DNA of 64,000 nucleotides from Comamonas sp. lk. GTDB lineage: Bacteria > Pseudomonadota > Gammaproteobacteria > Burkholderiales > Burkholderiaceae_C. Each line of letters starts with the position of its first letter. Position 1 is the first letter of the stretch. Both the position numbers and the translations under genes were made by a program. Below are positions 54,322-63,918 of the stretch, piece by piece. The stretch lies in NCBI GenBank assembly GCA_945925985.1, contig CAMELV010000016.1:1-64000 (forward strand), read 5' to 3'. The notes beneath the pieces are model-generated. The model was not told the origin of the DNA. It was given only the letters and a program-made list of their open reading frames with translations, and made no database searches.

Positions 54322-54801
54322 ATGAACACCATTGAACAAATTCGCCGGATTCTCCATGAGGTCCGCACCATCGCCGTCGTTGGTCTGTCGGCCGAATGGC
54401 ATCGCCCCAGTTTCTTCGCGGCAAAGTACATGCAGGACCATGGGTACCGCATCGTCCCGGTGAATCCGCGTTACGCGACAGCGTCCACCGATGTGCTTGG
54501 CGAGCACTGCTATGCGGCGCTGACCGACATTCCCTTTCCCGTGGATATGGTCGACGTGTTTCGTCGCACCGAAGACGTGTTGCCGATTGCGCAGCAGGCG
54601 AACCAGATCGGTGCCAAATGCCTTTGGCAGCAAATTGGGGTGATGAACCTGGAGGCCGATGCCCTGGCCCGCGAGGCAGGCATGGACTCGGTCATGGACC
54701 GCTGCGTCAAGATTGAGCATGGCCGCTTCTTTGGCGGCTTGAACCTGGTCGGTGTCAATACCGGCGTCATCTCCGCCAAACGGTTTTCGAACAAGGCCTG
54801 A
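54322..54801 (+). CDS. CoA-binding domain protein (YccU-like)
   Basis: This 159-residue Rossmann-like CoA-binding protein has TIAVVGLSAEWHRPSFFAAKY at about 16-36 as the nucleotide-binding start. The function is unknown. It is encoded 48 bases after the MttB-like gene and five bases before metY. The CoA-binding protein/MetY pairing is common in proteobacteria, so these two genes may form their own functional unit within the operon. Confidence 0.87.
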   Translation: MNTIEQIRRILHEVRTIAVVGLSAEWHRPSFFAAKYMQDHGYRIVPVNPRYATASTDVLGEHCYAALTDIPFPVDMVDVFRRTEDVLPIAQQANQIGAKCLWQQIGVMNLEADALAREAGMDSVMDRCVKIEHGRFFGGLNLVGVNTGVISAKRFSNKA

Positions 54802-54806
54802 ATGCC

Positions 54807-56111
54807 ATGACCGATCACATTTTTCAAGCCGAGACCCTGGCGATCCATGCCGGCCAGGTGCCCGACAGTGCCACAGGCGCGCGGGCCCTGCCGATCTACC
54901 AGACCAGCAGCTTTGTCTTTGACAGTGCAGACCATGCGGCCAGCCTGTTCAATTTACAGACCTTTGGCAACATCTACTCCCGCCTGTCCAACCCGACCGT
55001 TGCAGCGCTGGAGGAGCGGGTGGCCGCGCTAGAGGGCGGGCGTGCCGGCTTGGCCTCGGCCAGCGGCATGGCCTCGGAGGCCATGGCCTTGATGACCCTG
55101 CTGCAGCAGGGCGATCATGTGGTGGCGGCGGGTGCCTTGTACGGCGGCAGTGTGACCATGCTGGCGGTCAGCCTGAAGCGTTTCGGCATAGAGACTACCT
55201 TTGTCGATGCCAATGACCCCTTGGCCTTTGCGGCGGCAATGCAGCCCAACACACGCGCCGTTTTCGCCGAGAGCATGGGTAACCCCAGCCTGACCGTGCT
55301 GGATATCGCGGCGGTGGCGGACGTTGCACACGCCCATGGCGTGCCTTTGATCGTTGACAACACCGTGCCATCGCCGTTTTTGTGCAACCCCTTGCGCCAC
55401 GGGGCTGACATTGTGGTCCACTCCGCCACCAAGTACCTGGGCGGCCATGGCACCACGCTGGCTGGGGTGTTGGTGGAGAGCGGTAAGTTTCCCTGGGACA
55501 ACGGCAAGTTTCCTGGCATGACCGAGCCTTCGCCAAGTTTTCATGGCGTTAAGTTTTATGAGACCTTTGGCGATTTTGGCTTCACCATGCGGGCACGCAT
55601 GGAGGTGCTGCGGGTTTATGGGGCCACGCTCTCGCCATTCTCGGCCTGGCAGATCCTGCAGGGCACCGAGAGCCTGCATGTCCGAATGGAGCGCCACTGC
55701 AGCAACGCACGCCGGGTGGCCGAATTCCTCAAGGCCCACCCGCTCGTCAGCTGGGTCAATTACCCTGGTTTGCCCGATCACCCGCAATATGAATTGGTGC
55801 AAAAGCAGATGCGACAGGTCGATGGCGCGCCGGGCGCATCGGGCTTGATGGCCTTTGGCGTCAAGGGGGGACTGGCTGCTGGCGTGCGCTTTATCGAGGC
55901 GGCTCAATTCATGAGTCACCTGGCCAACATCGGTGACACGCGAACCCTGATCATTCACCCGGCGTCCACCACGCACCGGCAACTTGATGCCGAGCAACAG
56001 CTTTCTGCCGGCGTGTTGCCCGACATGGTCCGGCTGTCCGTCGGGATCGAGCATATTGACGACATTTTGTGGGATATTGATCAGGCCCTGCACGCCTCTG
56101 ATCGGGGATGA
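54807..56111 (+). CDS. metY: O-acetylhomoserine aminocarboxypropyltransferase (MetY type)
   Basis: This PLP enzyme makes homocysteine from O-acetylhomoserine and sulfide, or methionine when methanethiol is used. The 434-residue protein has the cofactor lysine Lys209 in VHSATKYLGGHG, YSRLSNPT at 57-64 and ASGMASEA near 85-92. It is last in the cluster after the CoA-binding gene. Its neighbours suggest it might capture sulfide or methylthiol released from a methylated sulfur compound, but general methionine synthesis is an equally good explanation. Confidence 0.92.
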   Translation: MTDHIFQAETLAIHAGQVPDSATGARALPIYQTSSFVFDSADHAASLFNLQTFGNIYSRLSNPTVAALEERVAALEGGRAGLASASGMASEAMALMTLLQQGDHVVAAGALYGGSVTMLAVSLKRFGIETTFVDANDPLAFAAAMQPNTRAVFAESMGNPSLTVLDIAAVADVAHAHGVPLIVDNTVPSPFLCNPLRHGADIVVHSATKYLGGHGTTLAGVLVESGKFPWDNGKFPGMTEPSPSFHGVKFYETFGDFGFTMRARMEVLRVYGATLSPFSAWQILQGTESLHVRMERHCSNARRVAEFLKAHPLVSWVNYPGLPDHPQYELVQKQMRQVDGAPGASGLMAFGVKGGLAAGVRFIEAAQFMSHLANIGDTRTLIIHPASTTHRQLDAEQQLSAGVLPDMVRLSVGIEHIDDILWDIDQALHASDRG

Positions 56112-56197
56112 TGCCAATCCGCTCCCTGCGCCTTGGCGACCCCGCTTGCCCTTAAGCTTGCGCTTTAGCTTACCCTTATCCATGAAAGATTTTGACT

Positions 56198-57193
56198 ATG
56201 ACAACCCAAACCTCCCGCGCCATCCGCATCGACCAAAACGGCGGCCCTGAAGAGCTCAAACTGGTGTCGGTGCAGGTGGGCGACCCCGGCCCCGGCGAAA
56301 TCCGCATTCGCCACCACGCGGTGGGCCTGAACTTTATTGACGTCTACCAGCGCAGCGGCCTGTACACCCTGCCCATGCCCCTGCAAATGGGCATGGAAGC
56401 AGCCGGCGTGGTCGAGGCGGTGGGCGAGGGCGTCACGCACCTGAAGGTGGGCGACCGTGCCGCCTACGCCAGCCAGCCCCCGGGCAGCTACTGCGAGTTG
56501 CGGGTCATGCCGGCCAAATGCGTGTGCAAGCTGCCCGACGCCATTTCCTTTGAGACTGGCGCTGCGATGATGCTCAAGGGCCTCACGGCGCAGTACCTGC
56601 TCAATCGCACCCTGCCCCAAGGCGGCCTGCAGGCCGGTGACTATGTGCTGTTCCACGCTGCTGCGGGTGGCGTTGGCCTGATTGCCTGCCAATGGGCGCG
56701 CGCCCTGGGTCTGCAACTGATTGGCACCGCCGGGTCTGACGCCAAGTGCGCGTTGGCCAAGGAACACGGCGCGGCGCATGTCATCAACTACGCCACCGAA
56801 GACTTCTTGGCGCGGGTGAAGGACATCACCGGCGGTAAGGGTGTGAAGGTGGTGTACGACTCGGTCGGCAAAGACACCTGGGACAAGTCGCTCGATTGCC
56901 TGGCACCTTTTGGCTTGATGGCCAGTTTTGGCAATGCATCCGGACCGGTGGGCCCGTTCGCGCCCGGCATCCTCGGTGTCAAGGGCTCGATCTACGTCAC
57001 GCGCCAGACCCTGTTCAGCCACATTGCCACGCGCGAAAGCACGCAGGCCATGGCCGACGATCTGTTTGAAGCTGTGACCAGCGGCAAGGTGCACATCCGC
57101 ATCGACCAGCGCTACCCGCTGGCCGAGGTGGCGCAGGCGCACCGCGACCTGGAAGCGCGCAAGACCACCGGTTGCTCGGTGCTGACGCTCTGA
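56198..57193 (+). CDS. qor: NADPH:quinone oxidoreductase (zinc-free MDR family)
   Basis: This 331-residue medium-chain reductase is without the catalytic zinc cysteines. The NADPH-binding loop AAAGGVGLIACQWARALG and the N-terminal HAVGLNFIDVYQRSGLY are typical of quinone oxidoreductase Qor. I chose the ATG at 56198; a TTG two codons earlier is the only upstream alternative. It lies 86 bases after metY and just before a NUDIX gene that overlaps its end. Confidence 0.9.
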   Translation: MTTQTSRAIRIDQNGGPEELKLVSVQVGDPGPGEIRIRHHAVGLNFIDVYQRSGLYTLPMPLQMGMEAAGVVEAVGEGVTHLKVGDRAAYASQPPGSYCELRVMPAKCVCKLPDAISFETGAAMMLKGLTAQYLLNRTLPQGGLQAGDYVLFHAAAGGVGLIACQWARALGLQLIGTAGSDAKCALAKEHGAAHVINYATEDFLARVKDITGGKGVKVVYDSVGKDTWDKSLDCLAPFGLMASFGNASGPVGPFAPGILGVKGSIYVTRQTLFSHIATRESTQAMADDLFEAVTSGKVHIRIDQRYPLAEVAQAHRDLEARKTTGCSVLTL

Positions 57194-58008
57194 ACCGGCT
57201 CGTCCCCGATCCGGCTTGGCTTGCCGCGCTGACGGCCAGCGCCCATCAGCCGCCCTATCAGCCCCGGGTGCCGCTGCTGTGCGGGGCGCACAATGTCGGC
57301 TCGGTGGAGCCTGAATTTTTAAGCCAAATTGGCCTCCAGCCCTTGTCGGATGGACGTTTTTTGCTACAAAAAGAGAAGCATGAAGGCGGTGTGGCCTGGC
57401 GCATCCACGGCGACTTGTCGGCCAGCCTGAGCCAGTTGGCGCTGGCGCTGCGGATGCAGTCACCCTATGTGGCAGCGCAGTGGCGCGATGAGGCGCTGGC
57501 AGTATGCGGCGATGGCGGGCAAACCGTTGGTCAGGTAGAGCGCGGCGCCGTGCGGCCACTGGGCATGGCCACCCAGGCGGTGCATTTGGTCGGGCAGGCG
57601 GCAGATGGCCGGATCTGGGTGCAGCAACGTGCGCTGAATAAAGCCAACGACCCGGGCCTGTGGGACACGCTGATGGGCGGCATGGTCTCGGCGGCAGATA
57701 CCGTGGCCACGGCCCTGGTGCGCGAAACCTGGGAAGAAGCCGGCTTGCGCATCAACGATTTGCAGTCGGTTGTGCCGGGTGGCAGGGTCACCCTGCGGCG
57801 CCCCACCGAGCCGGGCAGCGCCGGCTACATGGTCGAGCAGATCGACTGGTTTAAGGCGGTGCTGCCTGAGGGCCTGGCACCGGTCAACCAGGACGGCGAA
57901 GTGGCACAGTTCGCCTTGCTGGATCGGGCAGAGCTGTTGCACCGGCTGGCGCAGAACCAGTTTACGACCGAGGCGGCGTTGATTCTGGTGGCGGCATTGC
58001 AGCGCTGA
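57172..58008 (+). CDS. NUDIX hydrolase with N-terminal DUF4743-like domain
   Basis: The 278-residue frame has an N-terminal domain of about 120 residues, then a NUDIX box in GGMVSAADTVATALVRETWE followed by EAGL. The first acidic position of the box is Asp rather than Glu, while RETWEEAG is intact. Family members hydrolyse nucleoside diphosphate derivatives such as thiamine diphosphate or ADP-ribose compounds. No ATG or GTG lies near the start; TTG at 57172 overlaps qor by 22 bases and CTG at 57190 is another option. A dispersed AT-rich repeat sits inside the gene (57363-57380). Confidence 0.83.
   Translation: MLGADALNRLVPDPAWLAALTASAHQPPYQPRVPLLCGAHNVGSVEPEFLSQIGLQPLSDGRFLLQKEKHEGGVAWRIHGDLSASLSQLALALRMQSPYVAAQWRDEALAVCGDGGQTVGQVERGAVRPLGMATQAVHLVGQAADGRIWVQQRALNKANDPGLWDTLMGGMVSAADTVATALVRETWEEAGLRINDLQSVVPGGRVTLRRPTEPGSAGYMVEQIDWFKAVLPEGLAPVNQDGEVAQFALLDRAELLHRLAQNQFTTEAALILVAALQR
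57363..57380. repeat. Dispersed 18-bp AT-rich repeat, copy inside the NUDIX gene
   Basis: GCTACAAAAAGAGAAGCA matches 17 of 18 bases of the recJ copy (6555-6572). Here it is translated on the plus strand within LLQKEKH. Confidence 0.55.
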
Positions 58009-58017
58009 GGCTGCCGA

Positions 58018-58569
58018 TCAGCGGCTGCGCCGCACCCGGCGTATTTCATCCAGGATCAGACCGCAGGCGCCGACCGTGATGGCGGCGTCGGCAATGTTGA
58101 AGGCAGGGAAATGCCCGCCGGTAAATACCGGGCTGAGCCAGGACCAATGAAAGTCCAGAAAATCTACCACGTAACCATACAGAATACGGTCAATCACATT
58201 GCCGACGGCCCCTCCCAGGATACCGGCCAGGGCAAAGGAAAATAGTTTCTGACTGGCGTGCGCCCGCAGCATCCAGATGATCACGCCTGCCGCCACTAGG
58301 CCAACGGCGGTAAAAAACCAGCGCTGCCAACCTGAGGCGCCCGCCAGGAACGAGAAGGCGGCGCCGCTGTTGTGCACCCGGACCAGGTTGAAGAAGCTGG
58401 TGACAACTGTGCTGTCGCCCAGGTTGTAGTAGCCCACCACCAGCACCTTGCAAAATTGGTCGGCCAGCAGGATGAGGGTGGCCAGGGCCAGCCAGCGCAA
58501 CATGCCGGGCGCTCCGGACTTGGCTGGACCGGTGCCCCGTGGCGGAGCCGGCTTGGCAGCGCGGGCCAT
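58018..58569 (-). CDS. lspA: Lipoprotein signal peptidase (signal peptidase II)
   Basis: This aspartic membrane protease removes signal peptides from diacylglyceryl-prolipoproteins. The 183-residue protein has four predicted helices and the two catalytic aspartates: Asp127 in GNVIDR and Asp161 in FNIAD. The ATG at 58569 overlaps the ileS stop by one base (TGATG). The order ribF-ileS-lspA is a widely conserved operon. Confidence 0.95.
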   Translation of the reverse strand: MARAAKPAPPRGTGPAKSGAPGMLRWLALATLILLADQFCKVLVVGYYNLGDSTVVTSFFNLVRVHNSGAAFSFLAGASGWQRWFFTAVGLVAAGVIIWMLRAHASQKLFSFALAGILGGAVGNVIDRILYGYVVDFLDFHWSWLSPVFTGGHFPAFNIADAAITVGACGLILDEIRRVRRSR

Positions 58570-61472
58570 CAGGCAAAGTGCCGGCTTTCGCCGGCGCCAA
58601 ACAGGTTGCTGGTGCAGCGACCGCACAGGGTGGGGTGCGCAGGGTCAGCCCCGAGCTCATCGCTGTAATGCCAGCAGCGCTCACATTTGGTGCCAAAAGC
58701 GGTGCTAACCCTTATGGCTAGGGCATCTCCAGATATTATTTCAATAGCAGACGTGATAAACACAAACTTCAGATCCGCCCCCAGGCTGGCCAAGATCTCC
58801 AGGTCAGCCGGTGGCGCGGTCAGGGTGACCTGCGCCTGCAGCGACGAGCCGACCTGGCCGGCGGCGCGCAGTGCCTCAATCTCCTTGTTCACTGCTTCGC
58901 GAATCTCGCGCAACCGGACCCACTTGGCCAGCAGCGCCGGTTCGGGCGCCTCCAGCGCGGTAAAGGTGTCCATGAAGATCGAGTCGCGTGTGGCGACCGG
59001 CGTTTTGCCAGCGGCGCCCATCACGCCCCAGGCTTCTTCGGCCGTGAAGCTCAGGAACGGTGCCATCCAGTGCAGCATGGCCTGGGTGATCTGCCACAAC
59101 GCGCTTTGTGCGCTGCGCCGGGCCAGTGAGCCAGGCGCTGTGGTGTAGAGCCGGTCTTTGAGCACATCCAGGTAAAAGGCGCCCAAGTCTTCCGAGCAGT
59201 AGATCTGCAGCTTGGCCACCACCGGGTGAAATTCATACACCTCGAAATGCGCCAGGATGTCCGATTGCAGCGCGGCCGCTCGGCTGAGTGCGTAGCGGTC
59301 AATCTCCAGCATTTGGGCCAGGGGCACAGTGTCCACAGCTGGGTCGAAATCGCTGGTATTGGCCAGCAGAAACTTCAGGGTGTTGCGCACCCGGCGGTAA
59401 ATGTCGACCACGCGCGCCAAGATTTTGTCGTCAATGCCCAGGTCGCCCGAGTAATCGGTACTGGCGCACCAGAGCCGGATGATCTCGGCCCCCAGCTTGT
59501 CGCTCACCTCTTGCGGCGCGACCACATTGCCCATGCTTTTGCTCATCTTGCGGCCCTGGCCGTCGACGGTGAAGCCGTGGGTCAGCAGGCCGCGGTAGGG
59601 CGCCCGGTCGTACATGGCGCAGGCGGTCAGCAGCGAACTGTGGAACCAGCCGCGGTGCTGGTCATGGCCTTCAAGGTACAGGTCGGCCTCAGGCCCGCTG
59701 TCATGGCCAGTCCCTGGGTGAGAGGTTTTCAGCACCGTGGTGTGGGTGGTGCCAGAGTCAAACCAGACCTCCAGGATGTCGGTGCTTTTGCTGTACTGGT
59801 CGGCATCAGTCGCCGCTCCCACCTGGGCCAAGATGGCCTCGGCGGTGGCCTTGCTCCAGGCCTCAATCCCGCCCGCCTCAACCATATTGGCGGCCAAGTC
59901 CATGATCTCCAGCGTGCGGGGGTGCAGCTCACCGCTGTCCTTGTGCAGGAAGAAGGGCACCGGCACGCCCCAGCTGCGCTGGCGGCTGATGCACCAGTCG
60001 GGCCGGTTGGCAATCATGTCGCGCAGCCGGCCACGGCCGTTTTCCGGGTAAAAATCAGTCTGGTCGATGGCATCGAGCGCGGTCTGGCGCAGCGTCTTGG
60101 GGGCCTTGTCCACGGTGAAGACGCCAAGGCCCTCGTCCATGCGCACAAACCACTGTGCGGCGGCGCGGTAGATCACCGGTGTCTTGTGGCGCCAGCAGTG
60201 CGGGTAGCTGTGGGTGATCTGGGTGGTGGCAAACAGCCGGTCGGATTCGCCCAGCACCTCGATGATGCGCGGGCAGGCCTTCCAGATGTTCATGCCGCCA
60301 AACAGCGCCAGCTCTGGCGCGTACTGGCCGTTGCCCTGCACCGGGTTCAGGATGTCGTCGTAGGCCATGCCGTGCGCCACGCAACTGTTGAAGTCTTCCA
60401 CGCCATAGGCCGGCGAAGAATGCACCAGCCCGGTGCCATCGTCAGCGGTGGCGTAGTCGGCCAAGTAGACCGGGCTCAGCCGGTCGTAGGCCGGATCCAC
60501 ATGGGCCAGCGGGTGGCGGAAGTTGATGCCGCCCAGCGCCTCGCCCAGGCTGGTGGCCAGCACCGTGCCAGCCAGGCCGTAGCGCTCCAGGCACGCAGTC
60601 ACCAGGCTTTCGGCCAGCACCAGCAGGCCCCGTGGTGTGTCCACCAGCGCGTAGGTCAGCGCCGGGTTCAGGTTCAGCGCCTGGTTGGCCGGAATGGTCC
60701 AGGCGGTGGTGGTCCAGATCACGGCAAAGGCGGGGCGCGCTTGGCCATCGGCACCGGTGGGCAGCTCAGCCAAGCCAAACGCCCCGGCCAAGCGGGCTGG
60801 CTCGGCGCACAAAAAGCCCACGTCCAGCGTTTGTGATTTCTTGTCGGCGTACTCGATCTCGAACTCGGCCAGTGAAGAGCCGCAGTCAAAGCACCAGTAC
60901 ACCGGCTTGAGGCCGCGGTAAACAAAACCCCGCTCCACCACGCGCTTGAAGGCGCGGATCTCAGCGGCTTCATTCACAAAGTCCATGGTGCGGTAGGGGC
61001 GGTCCCAGTCGCCGAGCACGCCCAGGCGTTTGAAGTCGGTGCGCTGCTGGTCGATCTGCTCGGTGGCAAAGGCACGGCTTTTGGCCTGCATCTCGTCGCG
61101 CGGCAGGTTGCGGCCGTGCAGTTTTTCAATGGCGTTTTCGATCGGCAGGCCATGGCAGTCCCAGCCCGGGATGTAGTGCGCGTCCATGCCCTTGAGCTGG
61201 CGCGCCTTGACGATCATGTCTTTCAGCACCTTGTTCGCAGCGTGCCCGATGTGAATCTTGCCGTTGGCATAGGGCGGGCCGTCGTGCAACACAAACTTGG
61301 GGGCATCGATGCGGGCGTCGCGCAGCTTTTTGTACAGGCCCTTGTCCTCCCAGGCCTTGACCCAGCCAGCCTCGCGCTTGGGCAAATCACCGCGCATCAG
61401 AAATGGGGTGTCCGGCAGGTTGAGCGTGCTGCGGTAGTCTGTGGGGGCGGTGGAAGCGATGGGATCGGTCAT
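58569..61472 (-). CDS. ileS: Isoleucine--tRNA ligase
   Basis: This class I synthetase of 967 residues has HIGH at 74-77 (GKIHIGH), a KMSKS motif near 641-645 and an editing domain between. The C-terminal zinc site has paired cysteines in CERCWHYSD and CGRC. The length is near the family norm. It is translationally coupled to lspA and follows ribF after a 93-bp gap on the same strand. An AT-rich insertion-like patch lies near its 3' end (about 58733-58750), still in frame. Confidence 0.96.
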   Translation of the reverse strand: MTDPIASTAPTDYRSTLNLPDTPFLMRGDLPKREAGWVKAWEDKGLYKKLRDARIDAPKFVLHDGPPYANGKIHIGHAANKVLKDMIVKARQLKGMDAHYIPGWDCHGLPIENAIEKLHGRNLPRDEMQAKSRAFATEQIDQQRTDFKRLGVLGDWDRPYRTMDFVNEAAEIRAFKRVVERGFVYRGLKPVYWCFDCGSSLAEFEIEYADKKSQTLDVGFLCAEPARLAGAFGLAELPTGADGQARPAFAVIWTTTAWTIPANQALNLNPALTYALVDTPRGLLVLAESLVTACLERYGLAGTVLATSLGEALGGINFRHPLAHVDPAYDRLSPVYLADYATADDGTGLVHSSPAYGVEDFNSCVAHGMAYDDILNPVQGNGQYAPELALFGGMNIWKACPRIIEVLGESDRLFATTQITHSYPHCWRHKTPVIYRAAAQWFVRMDEGLGVFTVDKAPKTLRQTALDAIDQTDFYPENGRGRLRDMIANRPDWCISRQRSWGVPVPFFLHKDSGELHPRTLEIMDLAANMVEAGGIEAWSKATAEAILAQVGAATDADQYSKSTDILEVWFDSGTTHTTVLKTSHPGTGHDSGPEADLYLEGHDQHRGWFHSSLLTACAMYDRAPYRGLLTHGFTVDGQGRKMSKSMGNVVAPQEVSDKLGAEIIRLWCASTDYSGDLGIDDKILARVVDIYRRVRNTLKFLLANTSDFDPAVDTVPLAQMLEIDRYALSRAAALQSDILAHFEVYEFHPVVAKLQIYCSEDLGAFYLDVLKDRLYTTAPGSLARRSAQSALWQITQAMLHWMAPFLSFTAEEAWGVMGAAGKTPVATRDSIFMDTFTALEAPEPALLAKWVRLREIREAVNKEIEALRAAGQVGSSLQAQVTLTAPPADLEILASLGADLKFVFITSAIEIISGDALAIRVSTAFGTKCERCWHYSDELGADPAHPTLCGRCTSNLFGAGESRHFA

Positions 61473-61565
61473 GGTGCAGGTGGAGCGGGTTCGGTGCCGG
61501 GCAGGCGGAAGGGGGACAAAAAAACCGGTGCCCTAAGGCGATGCCGGCGTGCGCTGAGGTGCCGG

Positions 61566-62576
61566 TTAAATTCGGTCGCGCGAGGTCTGCCGATGGGTCT
61601 GGGCGTGCCGCGAAGCCAGGTAACGGCGTGCGTCATCGCAGTCGCGCCCGATGCCCTGCATCAGGGCGTCCAGGCCGTCGTACTTGAGCTCATCGTGAAG
61701 TTTATGCAGCAGTTCCACGCGAATGAGTTTACCGTATGCCCCCTCGGCGCCAAGCTCGGTCGGCCAGTCGAGGCAATGGGTTTCCAGCAGCACCCGTCCG
61801 CGGTTGACATCATTCGCGTCCAAGGAGGGTCGCACCCCCAGATTGGCCACCCCGGGCAGGGGCGACGGCGCCAGCCCGTGCACCAGCACCACAAAAATGC
61901 CACTGGCGGCAGGTTTCCAGTGGGCAAAGCGCAGGTTCAGGGTTCTGAAGCCCAGTTCACGGCCGAGTTTGCGGCCGTGCACCACATGGCCCGAAATGCG
62001 GTAGGGGCGGCCGAGCAGCCGTGCGGCGTCCTCCATGCGCCCTTCATGCAGGGCGCGCCGCACTTCCGAGCTGGAGACCCTCAAGCCGTGCACCTCGTAG
62101 CTGTTCATGCGCGCCACGTCAAAACCGCCGCCGGTGCCAGCGGCATCGAGCAGGGCGTAGTCACCGGCGCGTTTGGCGCCAAAGCGGAAATCGTCACCGA
62201 CCAGCACATAGCGGGCGCCCAGGCCTTGCAGCAATACCTTGTCAATGAAGGCTTGTGGTTCGAGGGCGGCCAAGCCGGCTGAAAAGGGCAGCACCACGGC
62301 CTGGTCCACCCCACAGCGCGCCAGGTCCAGCAGCTTGTCGCGCAGGGTGCCAATGCGCGCCGGCGCCAGTTCGGGCTGTTGCCGGCTGGCGGCGAAGTAG
62401 TCGCGCGGGTGCGGCTCAAACGTCAGCACACAGCTGGGGACACCACGTTGTTCAGCCTCGCTACGCAGCAATGCCAGCATGGCTTGGTGGCCACGGTGCA
62501 CGCCGTCGAAGTTGCCAATCGTCAGTGCGCATGCCGGGGCAATGCCAGGGTGCTGAAAACCGCGGAAAACCTTCAT
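61566..62576 (-). CDS. ribF: Bifunctional riboflavin kinase / FMN adenylyltransferase
   Basis: This enzyme makes FMN and then FAD. The 336-residue protein has the adenylyltransferase motif GNFDGVHRGH at 21-30 and a C-terminal riboflavin-kinase domain with RLLGRPYRISGHVVHG and GRELGFRTLNL. I chose the ATG at 62576 (MKVFRGFQHP); the frame is open 15 codons further but that part is atypical. It begins the ribF-ileS-lspA cluster. Confidence 0.94.
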   Translation of the reverse strand: MKVFRGFQHPGIAPACALTIGNFDGVHRGHQAMLALLRSEAEQRGVPSCVLTFEPHPRDYFAASRQQPELAPARIGTLRDKLLDLARCGVDQAVVLPFSAGLAALEPQAFIDKVLLQGLGARYVLVGDDFRFGAKRAGDYALLDAAGTGGGFDVARMNSYEVHGLRVSSSEVRRALHEGRMEDAARLLGRPYRISGHVVHGRKLGRELGFRTLNLRFAHWKPAASGIFVVLVHGLAPSPLPGVANLGVRPSLDANDVNRGRVLLETHCLDWPTELGAEGAYGKLIRVELLHKLHDELKYDGLDALMQGIGRDCDDARRYLASRHAQTHRQTSRDRI

Positions 62577-62750
62577 GGGGTGTTGTCTTTTTGGTAGCGC
62601 GGTCGGGTTGCTGAACTGCACAGACCCGGCCGGTGTGTCACGAAAACAGGGTATATTGTCTCGCAGTGGCAGGCGCCGATCACTCGGGCCCTGTCCATGC
62701 AGGCGACTGCATCCCGTGTCATCGGTTCATGGATGTTACCGGAGGGTGTT

Positions 62751-63308
62751 TTGAAAGTCTTGAAGCTGTCCGCTCAGGGGTTGCCACAGTCCTGGGTTTC
62801 GCTGGAACAGGCGGTGATCCATTACGCCGCCAATGAAGTCCGCTGGGAGATGGGGGGCGAGGTGGCGGTGTTCCATGGCGGCCATAACGCCATCACTGGC
62901 AAGCAGTCGATCATCACGGTCAACAGCATCATCGGCACCAAGGGCGTGCCCCGCATCAACCCGTTCAACCTCAAACCGGGCCTGACCAACAGCAAGTTGT
63001 TTGCGCGCGACCGCAACCTGTGTGCCTACTGCGGCGATCACTTTGACGAGGAGACGCTGACCCGCGAGCACATCATCCCGTTCGCGCAGCAGGGTCAGGA
63101 CAGCTGGATGAACGTGGTCACAGCCTGCCGCCCCTGCAACCACCGCAAAAGCCACCGTACCCCCGAGCAGGCCGGCATGCCGCTGCTGTACGCGCCCTAT
63201 GTGCCCAGCCTGTGGGAAGACTTCATCCTGCGCAACCGCCGCATCTTGGCCGACCAGATGGAGTTTCTCATGGCCCATGTGCCACGCTCTTCGAGGCTGC
63301 TGGCCTGA
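62751..63308 (+). CDS. HNH endonuclease family protein
   Basis: This 185-residue protein has a zinc-stabilised HNH core: cysteines 91 and 94 (CAYC), TREHIIPFAQQG with His107, and CRPCNHRKS with Cys126 and Cys129. I chose a TTG start at 62751 because GGAGG lies exactly five bases upstream and the product then begins MKVLKLSAQG, as expected for the family. These stand-alone HNH proteins are widespread in beta- and gammaproteobacteria with unknown roles. It is divergent from ribF. Confidence 0.87.
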   Translation: MKVLKLSAQGLPQSWVSLEQAVIHYAANEVRWEMGGEVAVFHGGHNAITGKQSIITVNSIIGTKGVPRINPFNLKPGLTNSKLFARDRNLCAYCGDHFDEETLTREHIIPFAQQGQDSWMNVVTACRPCNHRKSHRTPEQAGMPLLYAPYVPSLWEDFILRNRRILADQMEFLMAHVPRSSRLLA

Positions 63309-63423
63309 AGGATTAGCGCCTGGTCGGCGATTAAGGCTGCCTTTGCAAAACCGAGCGACATAGCGCCTGCACTTGTGCGCAAGACTGAGCTTCAGTGAGG
63401 TGCGCGCTCCCGGTTGGTCGTGA

Positions 63424-63918
63424 TTACTGCGATGCATGCAAGGGCTGCGGCACACCCTTGTCTGACATGCCGTAGCCAAGCTGCGCCATCGCATTTTCAA
63501 TGGCCGTGTTGGCAAAATCTGTGCCTTGAAAGAACAGTGGTAGCCCCGTCTCTTTGGCCAGCGCGTAGGTAAATAGGTCGCCCAGGTTCAGCCGGGCTTT
63601 GGGGTCCACCCTGTGGTGGTGACGCTCGGCACCGCCCACAAAATGCGGCAGCGAGTCCTGGGTAAAGTCCACCGTTTCCACTTGCAGCGCAGCCAGTAGG
63701 GCTTCCACTTGCTCGGCACCTGCCATGCCTTTGGCGTTGAACGCGGCCAGCCAAGCTTCGGCCCGAGTGGCTGCGCCAATGTAGAGCCGCGCGGTGTTTT
63801 GCAATGCGGTGATGAACAGCGGCGCCGCTGGCTCACCCATCAAGATGCACATCAGCGCCGAAGAATCGACGATGGCCTCGTCCAGTGTGCTGCGCGGTGT
63901 AGCCTGCGCAGCCGTCAT
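63424..63918 (-). CDS. vapC: Type II toxin, VapC-like PIN-domain ribonuclease
   Basis: This 164-residue PIN-domain protein shows the acidic metal-binding residues: Asp18 in IVDSSAL, Glu29 in MGEP, an Asp in NLGDLFTYALAK and a last one in GTDFANT. VapC toxins cut RNA. The chain is longer than the usual 130 residues, with about ten extra at the start and 25 at the end. Its ATG overlaps the upstream vapB stop by four bases (ATGA), the usual coupling of antitoxin and toxin. Confidence 0.88.
   Translation of the reverse strand: MTAAQATPRSTLDEAIVDSSALMCILMGEPAAPLFITALQNTARLYIGAATRAEAWLAAFNAKGMAGAEQVEALLAALQVETVDFTQDSLPHFVGGAERHHHRVDPKARLNLGDLFTYALAKETGLPLFFQGTDFANTAIENAMAQLGYGMSDKGVPQPLHASQ

Noticed and set aside
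59226-60836. Long open frame (over 500 codons) on the plus strand opposite ileS
   Set aside because: It is antisense to a certain synthetase gene, has biased low-complexity composition and no ribosome site or recognisable domain; a GC-rich codon-bias shadow.
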